Origin: Bacteroidota bacterium
GTDB taxonomy: Bacteria > Bacteroidota > Bacteroidia > Chitinophagales > Saprospiraceae
DNA: 64,000 nt
Assembly: GCA_030147525.1 (NCBI GenBank)
Contig: JASBVF010000056.1
Location: forward strand, 186,001 to 250,000
Direction: 5' to 3'
Below the pieces are notes generated by a model. It was not told the origin of the DNA. It made no database searches and saw nothing but the letters and a program-made list of their open reading frames with translations. Shown one piece after another: positions 9,380 to 18,945 of the stretch. Each line of letters starts with the position of its first letter. Positions within the stretch are counted from its first letter, which is position 1. The position numbers and the translations under genes are program-made.

Positions 9380-11815
9380 TTACTCGCTGCGCAATGATTT
9401 CACCGGGTTTGCCAGCGCTGCTTTGAGTCCCTGGTAACCGACCGTCAGAAAAGCGATAGCCAACGCTGCCAAACCTGCCGCTGCGAAAACCCACCAGCCC
9501 AAATCGATGCGATAGGCGAAATTGTCCAGCCATTTTTTCATAAAAAACCAGGTGAGCGGCGAGGCCAGGGCGAGGGCGATGACGACCAGTTTGAGAAAAT
9601 CTTTCGACAGCAGCCCCACGATGCCTGCCGTCGTGGCGCCGAGTACTTTCCGGACGCCGATTTCTTTGACCCTTTGCGCAGCAGCATGGGTGGCCAAACC
9701 AAACAGCCCCAGGCATGAAATCAGGATAGCCAACAGCCCGAACCCCCTGCAGGCGGCGGAAAGCCGTGCATCGCTTTCATAAAATCCGGCAATACTTTCA
9801 TCCAAAAACCTTCCGGTAAAAACCTGCTCCGGCAACACGTCGTTGTACACATTTTTGATCGAAGCCACCGTGCCGGCAAGGTCATTCGGGCGAATTTTCA
9901 CGCCGGCTTCCCAGTAAAATTCTTTCCGGGTACTCATCAGCAGCGGTTCGTAGTTCCGGTGCAGGGAATGGGTGTGAAAATCATTCACTACGCCACAGAT
10001 TTTCAACTCCTGGCTTCTGCCCAGTCGGATTTTTTGCCCCACTACTTCCTCCGGGCTGTTGATGCCCAGCTTGCGCAGCAAGGTCATGTTTACCACAGCA
10101 TCCCGCATGGTGTCGGAAGGGCTGAGCCACTTTCCGGCCAGCAGGCGGATGTCGTAAGTTTCCTGGTAATTCGGATCACAAAATTTCAAATTGATACCGT
10201 AGGGCTCGTCCTCCGGGCGGCTGCCGTAGCGGAAGTTACTGGTCCAGGTATTACCTGAAGAGGGTTGGTCACTGCTGAAACTGACCGATTCCACGCCCGG
10301 AATCTGCCGGAGCCGCTGCCTGAAACCCTCCTGCCGGGCCACCGACGTGCTATCCGCTCCGAAACTGAAGGTGTACACCAAATCTTTACTGAAACCCAAG
10401 TCCTTCGACTGGATGTAGTCGATTTGAAGGATGGTAATCATCGCTCCGATAATCAGCCCCTGCGCAATGACGAACTGAAGTACCACCAGCGATTTGCTGA
10501 GAGAGGCGCCTCCGAACGTGCGATTACTGACAGTATTTTTCAGCGCCCGCACCGGAGCATAACCGGCCAGCGTGAGGGACGGGTACAGGCCGGCCAGCAG
10601 CGTCACCACCACCGTCGTCAGTGCGAGGAATCCCCAAACCAATGGCGTAGAAAAAAACGGTTGAGAGTCCGGTACATCGGAAACGTATTTCAGCAAAGGC
10701 GAAGCAAAGGAAGCAAGATTGGCGCCCAGCAAAACTGCCGCCAATACGAGCAACCCCGTCTCGCTCATGAACTGCCCGACCAGCTGGCTCCGACGGCTGC
10801 CCAGCGTTTTTCTCACCCCGACTTCACGTGCACGCAGCGACGCCTGCGCAGTGGCAAGGTTGATAAAATTGAAACAGGCCATGATCAGAATCAACACGCC
10901 GATGGAGGATAAAACTTTGAGCCGGGTCCGTGAAATGCGGTGGGAGCCGGAATGGCCAAGATCTTCGTTGTAGTGCAGGTCGGAGAGGGGTTGCAGGAGG
11001 TGTTTTCTTTCAAAATTACTGTTGCTGTTTTTACGGTATTCCTCCTGCCCCACTTTCGCAAGCACGGCGTTGGCGGCATCCATCTGACCGGGGTCTTTCA
11101 TCAAAGCAAACACCTGGTTATTGGAGCTGCAACCGCCCCATTCTTCCTGGTAAAAAAACAACTCCGCATTGGCTTTCAGGGTGGGCCGGGAAATCAAAAA
11201 CGGCAGGGGAAAGTCGCAGTTGACCGGAAGATCTTCCACCACGCCTTTCACGATGACGGGCACCAGATTATCCAGCAACACGGTTTTTTCCATCGCAACC
11301 TCCCAGTTGTCAAAACATTTTTCCGCCCAGCTTTTGGTCAAAACAATTGTGTTGGGTTCCCCGAGGGCCGTGGCTGCATCGCCTGCAAGCCATTGAAAAT
11401 CAAAGATTTGAAAAAATTCCGTCTCTGTAAAAAACGCCGTCTCGGGCTGCGTCAATCCAAATTTTTTCAACGGAGCGCCGCCGCCGGGATTCGGGATGGT
11501 GATGTTCGGCCACACCTCTCGAATGCGTGCCATCGCCTCAAACTGACTCACCGAACTTTCCATCACATCCATGGCAGGCACCGGAATGCAGATGTTGTGG
11601 TTCACGCTTTCTTCCGCCGTCTTCTCGTCGGTGACTACCCGCACGATGCGGTCATAGTTTTCAAAGTTTTTATTAAAACTCAGTTCATAGGTCACCATCC
11701 GGAAAATGAGCAGTACGGCAGCGATGCCGGCCGTCAATCCAACCAGATTGATGAGGCTGTAGCGTTTGTTTTTACGCAGGGTGCGCAGGGCGATTTTCAG
11801 GTTATTTTGAAACAT
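9380..11815 (-). CDS. FtsX/MacB-type ABC transporter permease (paralogue 3 of 4)
   Basis: This 811-residue protein has the same plan as its neighbours: an N-terminal helix (YSLINLVGLTAGIAAVLLIF), a MacB_PCD periplasmic domain, a central FtsX helix block with LRAREVGVRKTLGSRR, a second extracytoplasmic domain, and a C-terminal helix block with VKEIGVRKVLGATT. It ends ANPVKSLRSE, nearly the same tail as paralogues 1 and 2 (ANPVxxLR[S/N]E), pointing to tandem duplication. It is read in the same direction as the others with a 98-bp gap upstream. Predicted role: half of an export or lipoprotein/antimicrobial-efflux type transporter whose ATPase is not in this window. Confidence 0.88.
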   Translation of the reverse strand: MFQNNLKIALRTLRKNKRYSLINLVGLTAGIAAVLLIFRMVTYELSFNKNFENYDRIVRVVTDEKTAEESVNHNICIPVPAMDVMESSVSQFEAMARIREVWPNITIPNPGGGAPLKKFGLTQPETAFFTETEFFQIFDFQWLAGDAATALGEPNTIVLTKSWAEKCFDNWEVAMEKTVLLDNLVPVIVKGVVEDLPVNCDFPLPFLISRPTLKANAELFFYQEEWGGCSSNNQVFALMKDPGQMDAANAVLAKVGQEEYRKNSNSNFERKHLLQPLSDLHYNEDLGHSGSHRISRTRLKVLSSIGVLILIMACFNFINLATAQASLRAREVGVRKTLGSRRSQLVGQFMSETGLLVLAAVLLGANLASFASPLLKYVSDVPDSQPFFSTPLVWGFLALTTVVVTLLAGLYPSLTLAGYAPVRALKNTVSNRTFGGASLSKSLVVLQFVIAQGLIIGAMITILQIDYIQSKDLGFSKDLVYTFSFGADSTSVARQEGFRQRLRQIPGVESVSFSSDQPSSGNTWTSNFRYGSRPEDEPYGINLKFCDPNYQETYDIRLLAGKWLSPSDTMRDAVVNMTLLRKLGINSPEEVVGQKIRLGRSQELKICGVVNDFHTHSLHRNYEPLLMSTRKEFYWEAGVKIRPNDLAGTVASIKNVYNDVLPEQVFTGRFLDESIAGFYESDARLSAACRGFGLLAILISCLGLFGLATHAAAQRVKEIGVRKVLGATTAGIVGLLSKDFLKLVVIALALASPLTWFFMKKWLDNFAYRIDLGWWVFAAAGLAALAIAFLTVGYQGLKAALANPVKSLRSE

Positions 11816-11913
11816 GGCTCAATGTTTTTTAAAATAAAGGCAGTGCCTTGACCACCGATTTAAGTTTTTGAAAAATAATATTTTAGGCAACCCTTCCGGG
11901 TTATCGGGCTTGC

Positions 11914-14349
11914 TCACTCATTTCGCAGCCGGTCCACCGGGTTTGCGAGTGCTGCACGCACGCTTTGAATTCCAACCGTGATAAATGCAACTGCCACGGC
12001 AGCAGATCCTGCGACAGCGAATACCCACCATTCAATTTTTGTGCGGAAGGCAAAATCCTGCAACCATTCGTCCATAAAGAACCAGGCCAGCGGGGCCGCT
12101 ATGGCCAGTGCTGTGAGAACCAGCCAGATGAAATCTTTCGACAGCATGACAACCACGCTTGTGACGCTCGCCCCCAGGATTTTCCGAATGGAGATTTCTT
12201 TGGAGCGACGGGTCACGCTGAAAAAAGCCAGCCCAAACAGCCCCAGACAGGAAATTAAAATGGCCAGACCGGAAGCGGTGTTGATGAGCTTGGCCGTTTG
12301 CATTTCCGACATGTACAGTTTCTCAATGGTTTCATCCAGAAAATGGTACCGAAATTCCGTCCCCGGAAATACCTCTTCCATCACAGCCCTGAATTTATCG
12401 ATGCTGGCGCTCAGGGGTTTGGCGGTGCTGATTTTGGCCGCTACCGTGTAAGCATTAGAGATATCCGACGTAAAAGCCAGCGGCGGTATTACATGATGAA
12501 AAGACTGGGTGTGAAAATCTTTGACTACACCGGCAATGGGCACATCCGTGTCGCCGTATTTCACCATTTGGCCGATTGCGTCGGACGGGGAGTTGTAGCC
12601 CATGTTTTTTGCAAAAGTTTCATTGATCAGAAACTCCTCCACTGAATCCGAAGGCAACAGGTTGCGGCCAGCCAGCAGTTCGATGCCGTAGAGTTGGAGG
12701 TAAGCGGTATCCACCATCCGCATGTGAACTTCAGCATCCACAGTTTCGCCATTTTTAGGATAGGATAAAATGGAGGCCTGGTAGCCAAAATTCATAGGCG
12801 GCTGGCTTTGAATGCTGGTGGATTTCACCTCTGGAATCTGGGCCAGCCTTTGCTGAAAGACCCGTTTTTTATCGTTGTCCGTTCCCCATTTTGTATAAAA
12901 ACAGATGATGGCGTCTTTTTCAAACCCCAGGTCTGCCTGCATCGTAAATTTCAGCTGCTGCCCAATGATGATGGCGCCAATGATGAACGCCTGTGCCAAC
13001 ACAAACTGAAACACAATCAGCCCTTTCCGCAGGCCAGCTGACTTTCCGCTCATTCCGCCTCCTGCCTGGTTTTTGATAGCAAAAGCAGGCTTAAAAGACG
13101 AAACTACAAAGGCCGGATAAAGCCCCGCCAAAAAAGTAACCACTACCACTGCCACCAACAAAAACAACCCGACACCCGGCGATAAAATATTGAGGCTCAA
13201 CTCCTTGGGTAAAAATTCTGAAAAATACCGCATCGCCAGCTCCGAAAGCGCAGCCGCTACAGGCAGGGCCAGCACGGTAATGAGCGCCGTTTCCACCAAA
13301 AACTGAAAAGTCAGTTGTTTCCTGGTAGCGCCGATCACTTTCCGAACACCCGTTTCTCTTGAGCGAAGCGTTGCCTGCACAGTGGTCAGGTTGATAAAAT
13401 TGATAGCGGCAATGATCAGCAACAGCGCAGCGATCAGCATCAACCCGTAGAGCGTAGGCTTGTGAGCCGGCGCCCCACCGTAATTAAACACGCCCAAACC
13501 CTGATTAAAATGCAGATCTGAAAGCGGCTGCAACCTGAATTCAGTGCGGCCCGTTCCCGGTTCTCTGTCTGCGTTCATGCGTTCGATCAGCGGATTCAAA
13601 TTGGCAGCCATCACAGCCGGTGTGACGCCTTCGGCAGCTTTGATGAAAAACTGATCGCCGCTGTTGACAAAGCCCCAGTCATCCTGACGGATGGTTTTTT
13701 TCAAGTGGCTTCCGGGTATTGAGGCAATAGAAATGAAATCCGTGAAGTGAAAGTCCGATCTGAAATCCGGATCTTTCAAAACACCTGAAACGGTGACGAG
13801 CAGGGAGTCATCGTAATAAATTTTGCGGCCAAGAACTTCGCCCGGAGCATCAGTCCCAAAATAAGTCCGTGCCTTGCTCTCCGTCAGCACCACCCGAAAC
13901 GGCTCCGACAATGCTGCGACAGGCGACCCTGCCAGCCACTCAAAATTTTGAATCAAATCGAAAAACGCCGGACCGGTAATGACAATATCTTCCTGCTTTT
14001 TAAACTTTTTCAAACCAGCACCACCGGCCGCCGGGACAGACACGTTGGCGCTGATGGTGTGAAGTTGAGACTGAACCTCGGCGCCCTGCAAAGCACTGGC
14101 AGCCAGGAGTGGCATGGCAGGCGGCACACCTCCGTTTTTCCCCGAAAACACGCCGTTGAACTGCGTGTAAACCCGGAAAATCCGGTCGCCGTCCACGATA
14201 TTTTTGTTGAAACCCAGCTCATATTTCACCAATAAAAAAACCACCAGACAACCGGCAATTCCAATGGACAGCCCCGTGATGTTGATGCCGGTCTGTAGCT
14301 TGTGTTTCAAAATGTTGCGCCAGGCAATGAGGATGTTGTTTTTCAACAT
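11914..14349 (-). CDS. FtsX/MacB-type ABC transporter permease (paralogue 2 of 4)
   Basis: The frame is open further upstream (to 14553), but the extra 68 residues overlap the end of paralogue 1 and do not resemble a protein of this family. The ATG at 14349, giving MLKNNILIAWRNILKHK and 811 residues, matches the starts of the sister genes. It has the usual helix-MacB domain-FtsX-domain-FtsX order; coupling helices carry SRETGVRKVIGATR and SKEISIRKILGAS. Tail ANPVDRLRNE. The 50-bp gap to paralogue 1 suggests cotranscription. Confidence 0.87.
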   Translation of the reverse strand: MLKNNILIAWRNILKHKLQTGINITGLSIGIAGCLVVFLLVKYELGFNKNIVDGDRIFRVYTQFNGVFSGKNGGVPPAMPLLAASALQGAEVQSQLHTISANVSVPAAGGAGLKKFKKQEDIVITGPAFFDLIQNFEWLAGSPVAALSEPFRVVLTESKARTYFGTDAPGEVLGRKIYYDDSLLVTVSGVLKDPDFRSDFHFTDFISIASIPGSHLKKTIRQDDWGFVNSGDQFFIKAAEGVTPAVMAANLNPLIERMNADREPGTGRTEFRLQPLSDLHFNQGLGVFNYGGAPAHKPTLYGLMLIAALLLIIAAINFINLTTVQATLRSRETGVRKVIGATRKQLTFQFLVETALITVLALPVAAALSELAMRYFSEFLPKELSLNILSPGVGLFLLVAVVVVTFLAGLYPAFVVSSFKPAFAIKNQAGGGMSGKSAGLRKGLIVFQFVLAQAFIIGAIIIGQQLKFTMQADLGFEKDAIICFYTKWGTDNDKKRVFQQRLAQIPEVKSTSIQSQPPMNFGYQASILSYPKNGETVDAEVHMRMVDTAYLQLYGIELLAGRNLLPSDSVEEFLINETFAKNMGYNSPSDAIGQMVKYGDTDVPIAGVVKDFHTQSFHHVIPPLAFTSDISNAYTVAAKISTAKPLSASIDKFRAVMEEVFPGTEFRYHFLDETIEKLYMSEMQTAKLINTASGLAILISCLGLFGLAFFSVTRRSKEISIRKILGASVTSVVVMLSKDFIWLVLTALAIAAPLAWFFMDEWLQDFAFRTKIEWWVFAVAGSAAVAVAFITVGIQSVRAALANPVDRLRNE

Positions 14350-14399
14350 GGTTTTTGAATATGAATGATGAATAAAATCAGGTGATTCCGCCTGCTTTT

Positions 14400-16847
14400 C
14401 TACTCGCTTCGCAGACTTTTCACAGGGTTTGCCAGCGCTGCTTTGACACTTTGAAAACTCATGGTCATAAAAGCGACGAGTACCGCTGCGGCTCCGGCAA
14501 TGGCAAAATGCCACCAGGCCAGTTCGATGCGGTAGGCAAAATCCTCCATCCACCGGCCCATGACGTACCAGGCCACCGGCGTGGCGATGACGAGCGAGAT
14601 GATGACAAGCGACAAAAATTCTTTCGACAACAACCCGACGATACCTGCCACTGATGCGCCCAGCACTTTACGAATGCCGATCTCTTTCGCACGCTGCTGC
14701 ACCGAAAGGCTGATCAAACCAAACAACCCGAAACAGGAAAGAAAAATGGCGACGCCGGCGAAGTTGCCTCCCAATTTGGCGAGCTGCGCTTCCTGCTGGT
14801 AGTTGCTGTCGAGGCGGTCGTCGAGGAAGTGATATTCGAAGGCTTTTTCAGGAAAAAATGTAAGCCAGGTTTTTTCTAAAAATTGCAGGGTAGCCGCCGT
14901 CTCGTTTCCTCTCAGCCGGATAGCGAAAGTGTTGAACATACCCACGGAAACCTCCATGACGAGCGGCTCCATCGCCCTTTGCAGGCCGGAGGTATGAAAA
15001 TTTTTCACGACACCGACCACCTTACCTTCCTTTCCGCCCCGGCTGATCATTTTTCCGATGGCATTTTCGGGGGTATCCCAATTGAGGGCTTTCACGGTCA
15101 TTTCGTTGACGATAAAGCCATTGATGTGGTCGGTGCCGAACTCCTTCCCGAAGTCACGCCCGGCGACAAACTGCAGGTCGAAAGTTTCAGCAAAATCATA
15201 ATCCACTGACAGGCAGGGCAAAAACACATTTTCTTCAAGGGAAATTTCGGAAGTCGTGATCGGATGGCGAACTGAACCAAGCCCTGGAAGGACGTTGGTC
15301 AGCGTGACAGCTTCAATGTCCTTATTTTGAAGCAGGCGATCTTCGAAAGCATTCATTTTGCTGCGCAAAGTAGAATCCCCCGGTGCAAAGCTGGTATTCA
15401 TGTTCGGACTGAAAAGCGGTATGGCCACGACCTGTTCATGGTTAAATCCCAGAGGTTGACTTTTCCAGAAATTCAGCTGTTTGAGAATGATAAACGTACC
15501 GCTGATGAGCGCAATACCCACCGAAAACTGGGTAATGATGAGCGCTTTGCGCAGCCACTGCGTACTATTCGTCCTGCCAGCAATTTTTGACTGAAAAATC
15601 TCCGCCGGCCTGAACCGGCTGGCAAAAAATGCAGGATAACTTCCCGCCAGCACTCCTGCCAGCAGACAGATGAGCAGAAAGAGTGCTGTAAGATGCATAT
15701 CTTTTAAAAGACTGAAAGTCAGCTCTTTGTCCATCAAGCCGCCGAGATACGGCAGCAGCCAGTCCACCAGCATCAGCGAAAAAATGAGGGCAATAAAACT
15801 CAGCATCAACGTTTCACCCATGAACTGCCCGATGAGATTGCCACGGCCGGCGCCCAGCACTTTCCGAACGCCGACTTCTTTCATCCGGCTCAGGTAGGTG
15901 GCCGTGGAGAGGTTGATAAAATTGATGCAGGCAATCAGCAAAATCAAAAATCCGATGATGGCAAACAAACGAAGATAAGCCGGACTTGCAACCGGCTCCG
16001 ACTCATCATCCGCTGTTGACTGGAGGTGAATATCGGGAACCGGGAAGAGTTTAAAAGCCTGTTTTTTCACAAACTCTTTCATGGCGAAGCGATCGAGGAA
16101 AGCGGGAAACGCCTCGTCGACAGCCTTCGGATCGGCATTTTCTTTGAGTAAAACGTAAGTGTGGGAATGCGAAGCAATCCAGTTGGTTGAAAGCACACGG
16201 CGCACATCTTCCCTGGCGTGCGGGGGCTCCACATCCACCATATTTTGGTATGACGCCAACATTTCAAAATGAATATGTGCATTGTCGGGAAACGCCCGGA
16301 TGACACCTGTAACTGTAAACGGCCCTTCGTTGGCAAGCAGCACCTGACGACCTATGGCTTCATTTTCACCGAACAAACGCTCCGCCGTTTCATCGGTCAA
16401 TACCAGGGAAAAGGGACGGTGTAAGGCCGTGGCCGGGTCGCCTTTTAAAAACTCAAAGCCGAAAACCTCCTGCACCGTACTGTCGGCAAACATGGCCCGC
16501 TCAATTTCGAACTGCTTGTCGGTGTTCACTTCACGAAGGCTGATGCTGCGGGGGTACAATCTTGCAACCTGTTCAATTTGGGGAAAATTTTCCTTTAAAC
16601 GTGGCCCAATCGGCGCAGGCACCCGTACGAGTTCCAATTTACTGCCGGTAAAATCGGCGTGATAGTTCAGGCGGTAAAGCCGGTCGCCGTTTGGATGAAA
16701 TTCATCATAGTGCCGTTCATGGTTGACGAAAATGAGGAGCAGGAAGCAGCAGGCCATGCCTACGGTCATGCCAGCGAGGTTGATGAAAGTGTAACTCCGT
16801 TGCTTCCAGAGATTGCGAAAGGCGATTTTCAGATAATTTTGGAACAT
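14400..16847 (-). CDS. FtsX/MacB-type ABC transporter permease (paralogue 1 of 4, operon start)
   Basis: This 815-residue protein starts MFQNYLKIAFRNLWKQR, the same opening as two sister genes. Coupling helices show RMKEVGVRKVLGAGR and AKEIGIRKVLGAS, and the C-terminus ends ANPVKSLRSE. As the first gene of the four-permease run it probably carries the promoter. Two imperfect 21-bp direct repeats at 16940-16981, about 95 bp upstream of the start codon, are candidate regulatory sites. The permeases differ strongly in their periplasmic domains, so different binding specificities or heteromeric complexes are possible. Confidence 0.88.
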   Translation of the reverse strand: MFQNYLKIAFRNLWKQRSYTFINLAGMTVGMACCFLLLIFVNHERHYDEFHPNGDRLYRLNYHADFTGSKLELVRVPAPIGPRLKENFPQIEQVARLYPRSISLREVNTDKQFEIERAMFADSTVQEVFGFEFLKGDPATALHRPFSLVLTDETAERLFGENEAIGRQVLLANEGPFTVTGVIRAFPDNAHIHFEMLASYQNMVDVEPPHAREDVRRVLSTNWIASHSHTYVLLKENADPKAVDEAFPAFLDRFAMKEFVKKQAFKLFPVPDIHLQSTADDESEPVASPAYLRLFAIIGFLILLIACINFINLSTATYLSRMKEVGVRKVLGAGRGNLIGQFMGETLMLSFIALIFSLMLVDWLLPYLGGLMDKELTFSLLKDMHLTALFLLICLLAGVLAGSYPAFFASRFRPAEIFQSKIAGRTNSTQWLRKALIITQFSVGIALISGTFIILKQLNFWKSQPLGFNHEQVVAIPLFSPNMNTSFAPGDSTLRSKMNAFEDRLLQNKDIEAVTLTNVLPGLGSVRHPITTSEISLEENVFLPCLSVDYDFAETFDLQFVAGRDFGKEFGTDHINGFIVNEMTVKALNWDTPENAIGKMISRGGKEGKVVGVVKNFHTSGLQRAMEPLVMEVSVGMFNTFAIRLRGNETAATLQFLEKTWLTFFPEKAFEYHFLDDRLDSNYQQEAQLAKLGGNFAGVAIFLSCFGLFGLISLSVQQRAKEIGIRKVLGASVAGIVGLLSKEFLSLVIISLVIATPVAWYVMGRWMEDFAYRIELAWWHFAIAGAAAVLVAFMTMSFQSVKAALANPVKSLRSE

Positions 16848-16939
16848 ACGTCAGGTATTTCCCACGACTGTTCAATGGGTGTGCCAGAGTATCTACCAGA
16901 CTGTTAATCAGTTTTTTATGAAAAAATAAAACTTACCGT

Positions 16940-16981
16940 GGTGTGCGAAAACGAATGGCAGGTGTACGAAAACGAACGGCA
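16940..16981. repeat. Two 21-bp imperfect direct repeats upstream of the permease run
   Basis: Copies at 16940-16960 and 16961-16981 share GGTGT[G/A]CGAAAACGAA[T/C]GGCA, 19 of 21 bases identical. They lie between the 3' end of the MFS gene and the start of permease 1, both on the minus strand. Directly repeated sites with a CGAAAACGAA core could be a regulator-binding site; this is inference from position only. Confidence 0.6.
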
Positions 16982-16982
16982 G

Positions 16983-18146
16983 TTATCGCATTCTGCCGGT
17001 CTGCCAGGCCCAAACCAACGCAAAAAAGGCCACCAGTGCAAAAGCAATGGACAGGCTGAATATTTTAGCTAAAAAACCGATCACCGCCGGACCGCCCAGA
17101 AAGCTGACCATGGCAAATGTATTCATCGTTGCCAGGCCTGCGCCTTTTGCCATGCCCGGCACTTTGGCCGCCGCAGCATACAAAATCGGGCTCCCCAGCG
17201 ACACCCCGGCGCCCGCCATGGCAAAACCGATGAGCGCAGTGACCGTTCCCGGAATCAAAACAGCCAGCATCAACCCCGATGCCGCAATAAAACCGCCAGT
17301 TCTGAGCACCGTGCCGCTTCGGTATTTTGCCAGTAACGCATCGCCCAGGAAGCGCCCCCCGGCCATAAAAAAAGCGTAAATTGCAAAGCCCCAGCCGACC
17401 ATCACCTCGGGTGCAATCACGACCTCCCGCATGTACACCGCTGACCAGTCGGCCATGGCGCCCTCCGTTAAATTGACGCAGGAACTGATGATAATCAAAA
17501 CCCAGAGCGCCTGGTTGGGCAGCATAAAACCAGCGGGTTTTTCAGTGGCGGTTTTTGGTTCCGGTTCATCCTCAGGCACTTCTGACAGTGGATGGCGCAG
17601 CAACACCACCACCGTAAGCTCCACTATGGCAAGCAAGCCAAAATAAACCGGCGGCGCCACTCCCCATGCCGTAAGCAGACCAGCCATGATGGAGCCGATC
17701 GTCATGCCAGCGCTCCACAGGCCATGGCAGGTTGACATGATGCGAAGCCCGCTGTGCTGCTCCAGTTGGGAAGCGCAGGTGTTCATCGCTACGTTGGTGC
17801 AGGCAAAGGCGGCCCCGACCAGAAAAAGGAAAAAAGCGGAGAGCCACACGTTGGGCATGCCAAATGGCAGAATGAAAAACAGGCCCGTGAGCAAGAGCGC
17901 CACCAAGGTCGTTTTCACCGGACCGAAACGGTTGATGATGGGGACGGAGAGCAGGTTGGTCAGCATCACACCGGCAGGGAGAGAAAGCAGCAACAGGCCA
18001 AGCTGGGCCTCGTCAAGGTTGAATTTTGTTTTAATAAAAGGAATCAGTGCAGCCCAGGAACCCAGCAGGAGTCCGGAGGCAGCGAAGATGATGCCGTTCG
18101 CCCGGGCTGCCCGGTGGCGTGAAAATACGGAAAGGTGGCTGATCAT
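16983..18146 (-). CDS. Major facilitator superfamily transporter (YbjJ-like)
   Basis: The 387-residue integral membrane protein has about 12 hydrophobic segments and no signal peptide cleavage site. The N-terminus (RHRAARANGIIFAASGLLLG, SWAALIPFIKTKFNLDEAQLG) and the LSVPIINRFGPVKT loop resemble the YbjJ/FucP-like branch of the MFS. It begins 3 bp after the end of the cytidylyltransferase gene, so the two are almost certainly cotranscribed. Substrate not deducible. Confidence 0.85.
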   Translation of the reverse strand: MISHLSVFSRHRAARANGIIFAASGLLLGSWAALIPFIKTKFNLDEAQLGLLLLSLPAGVMLTNLLSVPIINRFGPVKTTLVALLLTGLFFILPFGMPNVWLSAFFLFLVGAAFACTNVAMNTCASQLEQHSGLRIMSTCHGLWSAGMTIGSIMAGLLTAWGVAPPVYFGLLAIVELTVVVLLRHPLSEVPEDEPEPKTATEKPAGFMLPNQALWVLIIISSCVNLTEGAMADWSAVYMREVVIAPEVMVGWGFAIYAFFMAGGRFLGDALLAKYRSGTVLRTGGFIAASGLMLAVLIPGTVTALIGFAMAGAGVSLGSPILYAAAAKVPGMAKGAGLATMNTFAMVSFLGGPAVIGFLAKIFSLSIAFALVAFFALVWAWQTGRMR

Positions 18147-18149
18147 AGG

Positions 18150-18824
18150 TCAGACTGACTGGTTTTGACGGGCTTTGTATAAAAATTCTGCGATTTCAAA
18201 TTCAATCTCCACATCAATATCCTGTGCCTCTGCCTTTGAAATTTCGAGCATGTAGGGCCGGTCTCCGATGCGGTTGTGCTTGCGCTCGAGGATGGCTTTT
18301 GAAAAAATGTACATGCAGGAATTCTCCTCGTAGATGGGTGGCAAATCCTGCGTCCGAAGCAGAATGTTCGGGTTGTGGTTCACGGCACGGGCAAGTTCGT
18401 CCCAAAGGCGGGTTTGCAGCCTGGTGACGGTGAACAGCGAATCGTAAACAGGATAATTTTTCAAAAAAAACGACACGCCTTTTTCGATGGATTCAGCGGT
18501 GAGCAGTGGATTCGTGCTGTGTGTTTGCAGGAAAAAATCAGCTTCGAGCTGATTGATGGTGTTGAGCAGCACGTCGTTCATCGGGATATCGCCGGCCCGC
18601 AGATGTTCCGGGCGTTCCAGCAAGGTTACGGCCGGGAAGTACCTGGCGGCGTCTTCCAAAATGACCGGGCTATCCGTATCAATCACAACTTCGGTGATGG
18701 AAGGGCAGGCCAACAGGCTTTCCACGACATGATGGTAGAGTGGTTTTCCGCCAAAGTCACGGTAGTTTTTTCCTTTAACCCGTTCGCTGCTGTGGCGCAT
18801 GGGTACGATGGCTGCAATTTTCAT
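18150..18824 (-). CDS. Acylneuraminate-type cytidylyltransferase family protein
   Basis: The 224-residue protein has an N-terminal nucleotide-binding signature VPMRHSSERVKGKNYRDFGGKPL (residues 7-29, printed here as the family's P-loop-like region). This corresponds to the R-x-x-S-[K/E]-x-x-x-K-N motif of CMP-sialic acid and CMP-Kdo synthetases. Further family features are VVIDTDSP (about 46-53) and QTHSTNPLLTAESI (about 100-113). The expected reaction is CTP plus a sugar acid giving a CMP-sugar. No NeuB/NeuC or Kdo synthesis genes are adjacent; its only operon partner is the MFS transporter, so the physiological sugar is unclear. Confidence 0.8.
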   Translation of the reverse strand: MKIAAIVPMRHSSERVKGKNYRDFGGKPLYHHVVESLLACPSITEVVIDTDSPVILEDAARYFPAVTLLERPEHLRAGDIPMNDVLLNTINQLEADFFLQTHSTNPLLTAESIEKGVSFFLKNYPVYDSLFTVTRLQTRLWDELARAVNHNPNILLRTQDLPPIYEENSCMYIFSKAILERKHNRIGDRPYMLEISKAEAQDIDVEIEFEIAEFLYKARQNQSV

Positions 18825-18883
18825 TTTTAAAATATTGGTGAGCGCCGGTCAGGCCATCTGCCCTGGCCCGTTGGCTTTTTCAA

Positions 18884-18927
18884 TAAAAAAAATAGCTCCG
18901 GCGGAAGACATTCCATGCGGAGCTATT
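18884..18927 (-). terminator. Rho-independent terminator of secG
   Basis: The 10-bp arms AATAGCTCCG (18891-18900) and CGGAGCTATT (18918-18927) form a perfect stem. Read on the minus strand it is followed by a run of T (the A-run at 18885-18892). It sits 19 bp after the secG stop codon. Confidence 0.9.
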
Positions 18928-18945
18928 TTCAGAAGCTTCAAAAAA

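Noticed and set aside
10940-11851. Plus-strand open frame of 303 codons opposite permease 3
   Set aside because: Shadow of a well-supported FtsX-type permease; no recognisable motif.
14350-14553. 68-residue N-terminal extension of permease 2
   Set aside because: Overlaps the end of permease 1 and is unlike any FtsX N-terminus; the ATG at 14349 matches the sister genes.
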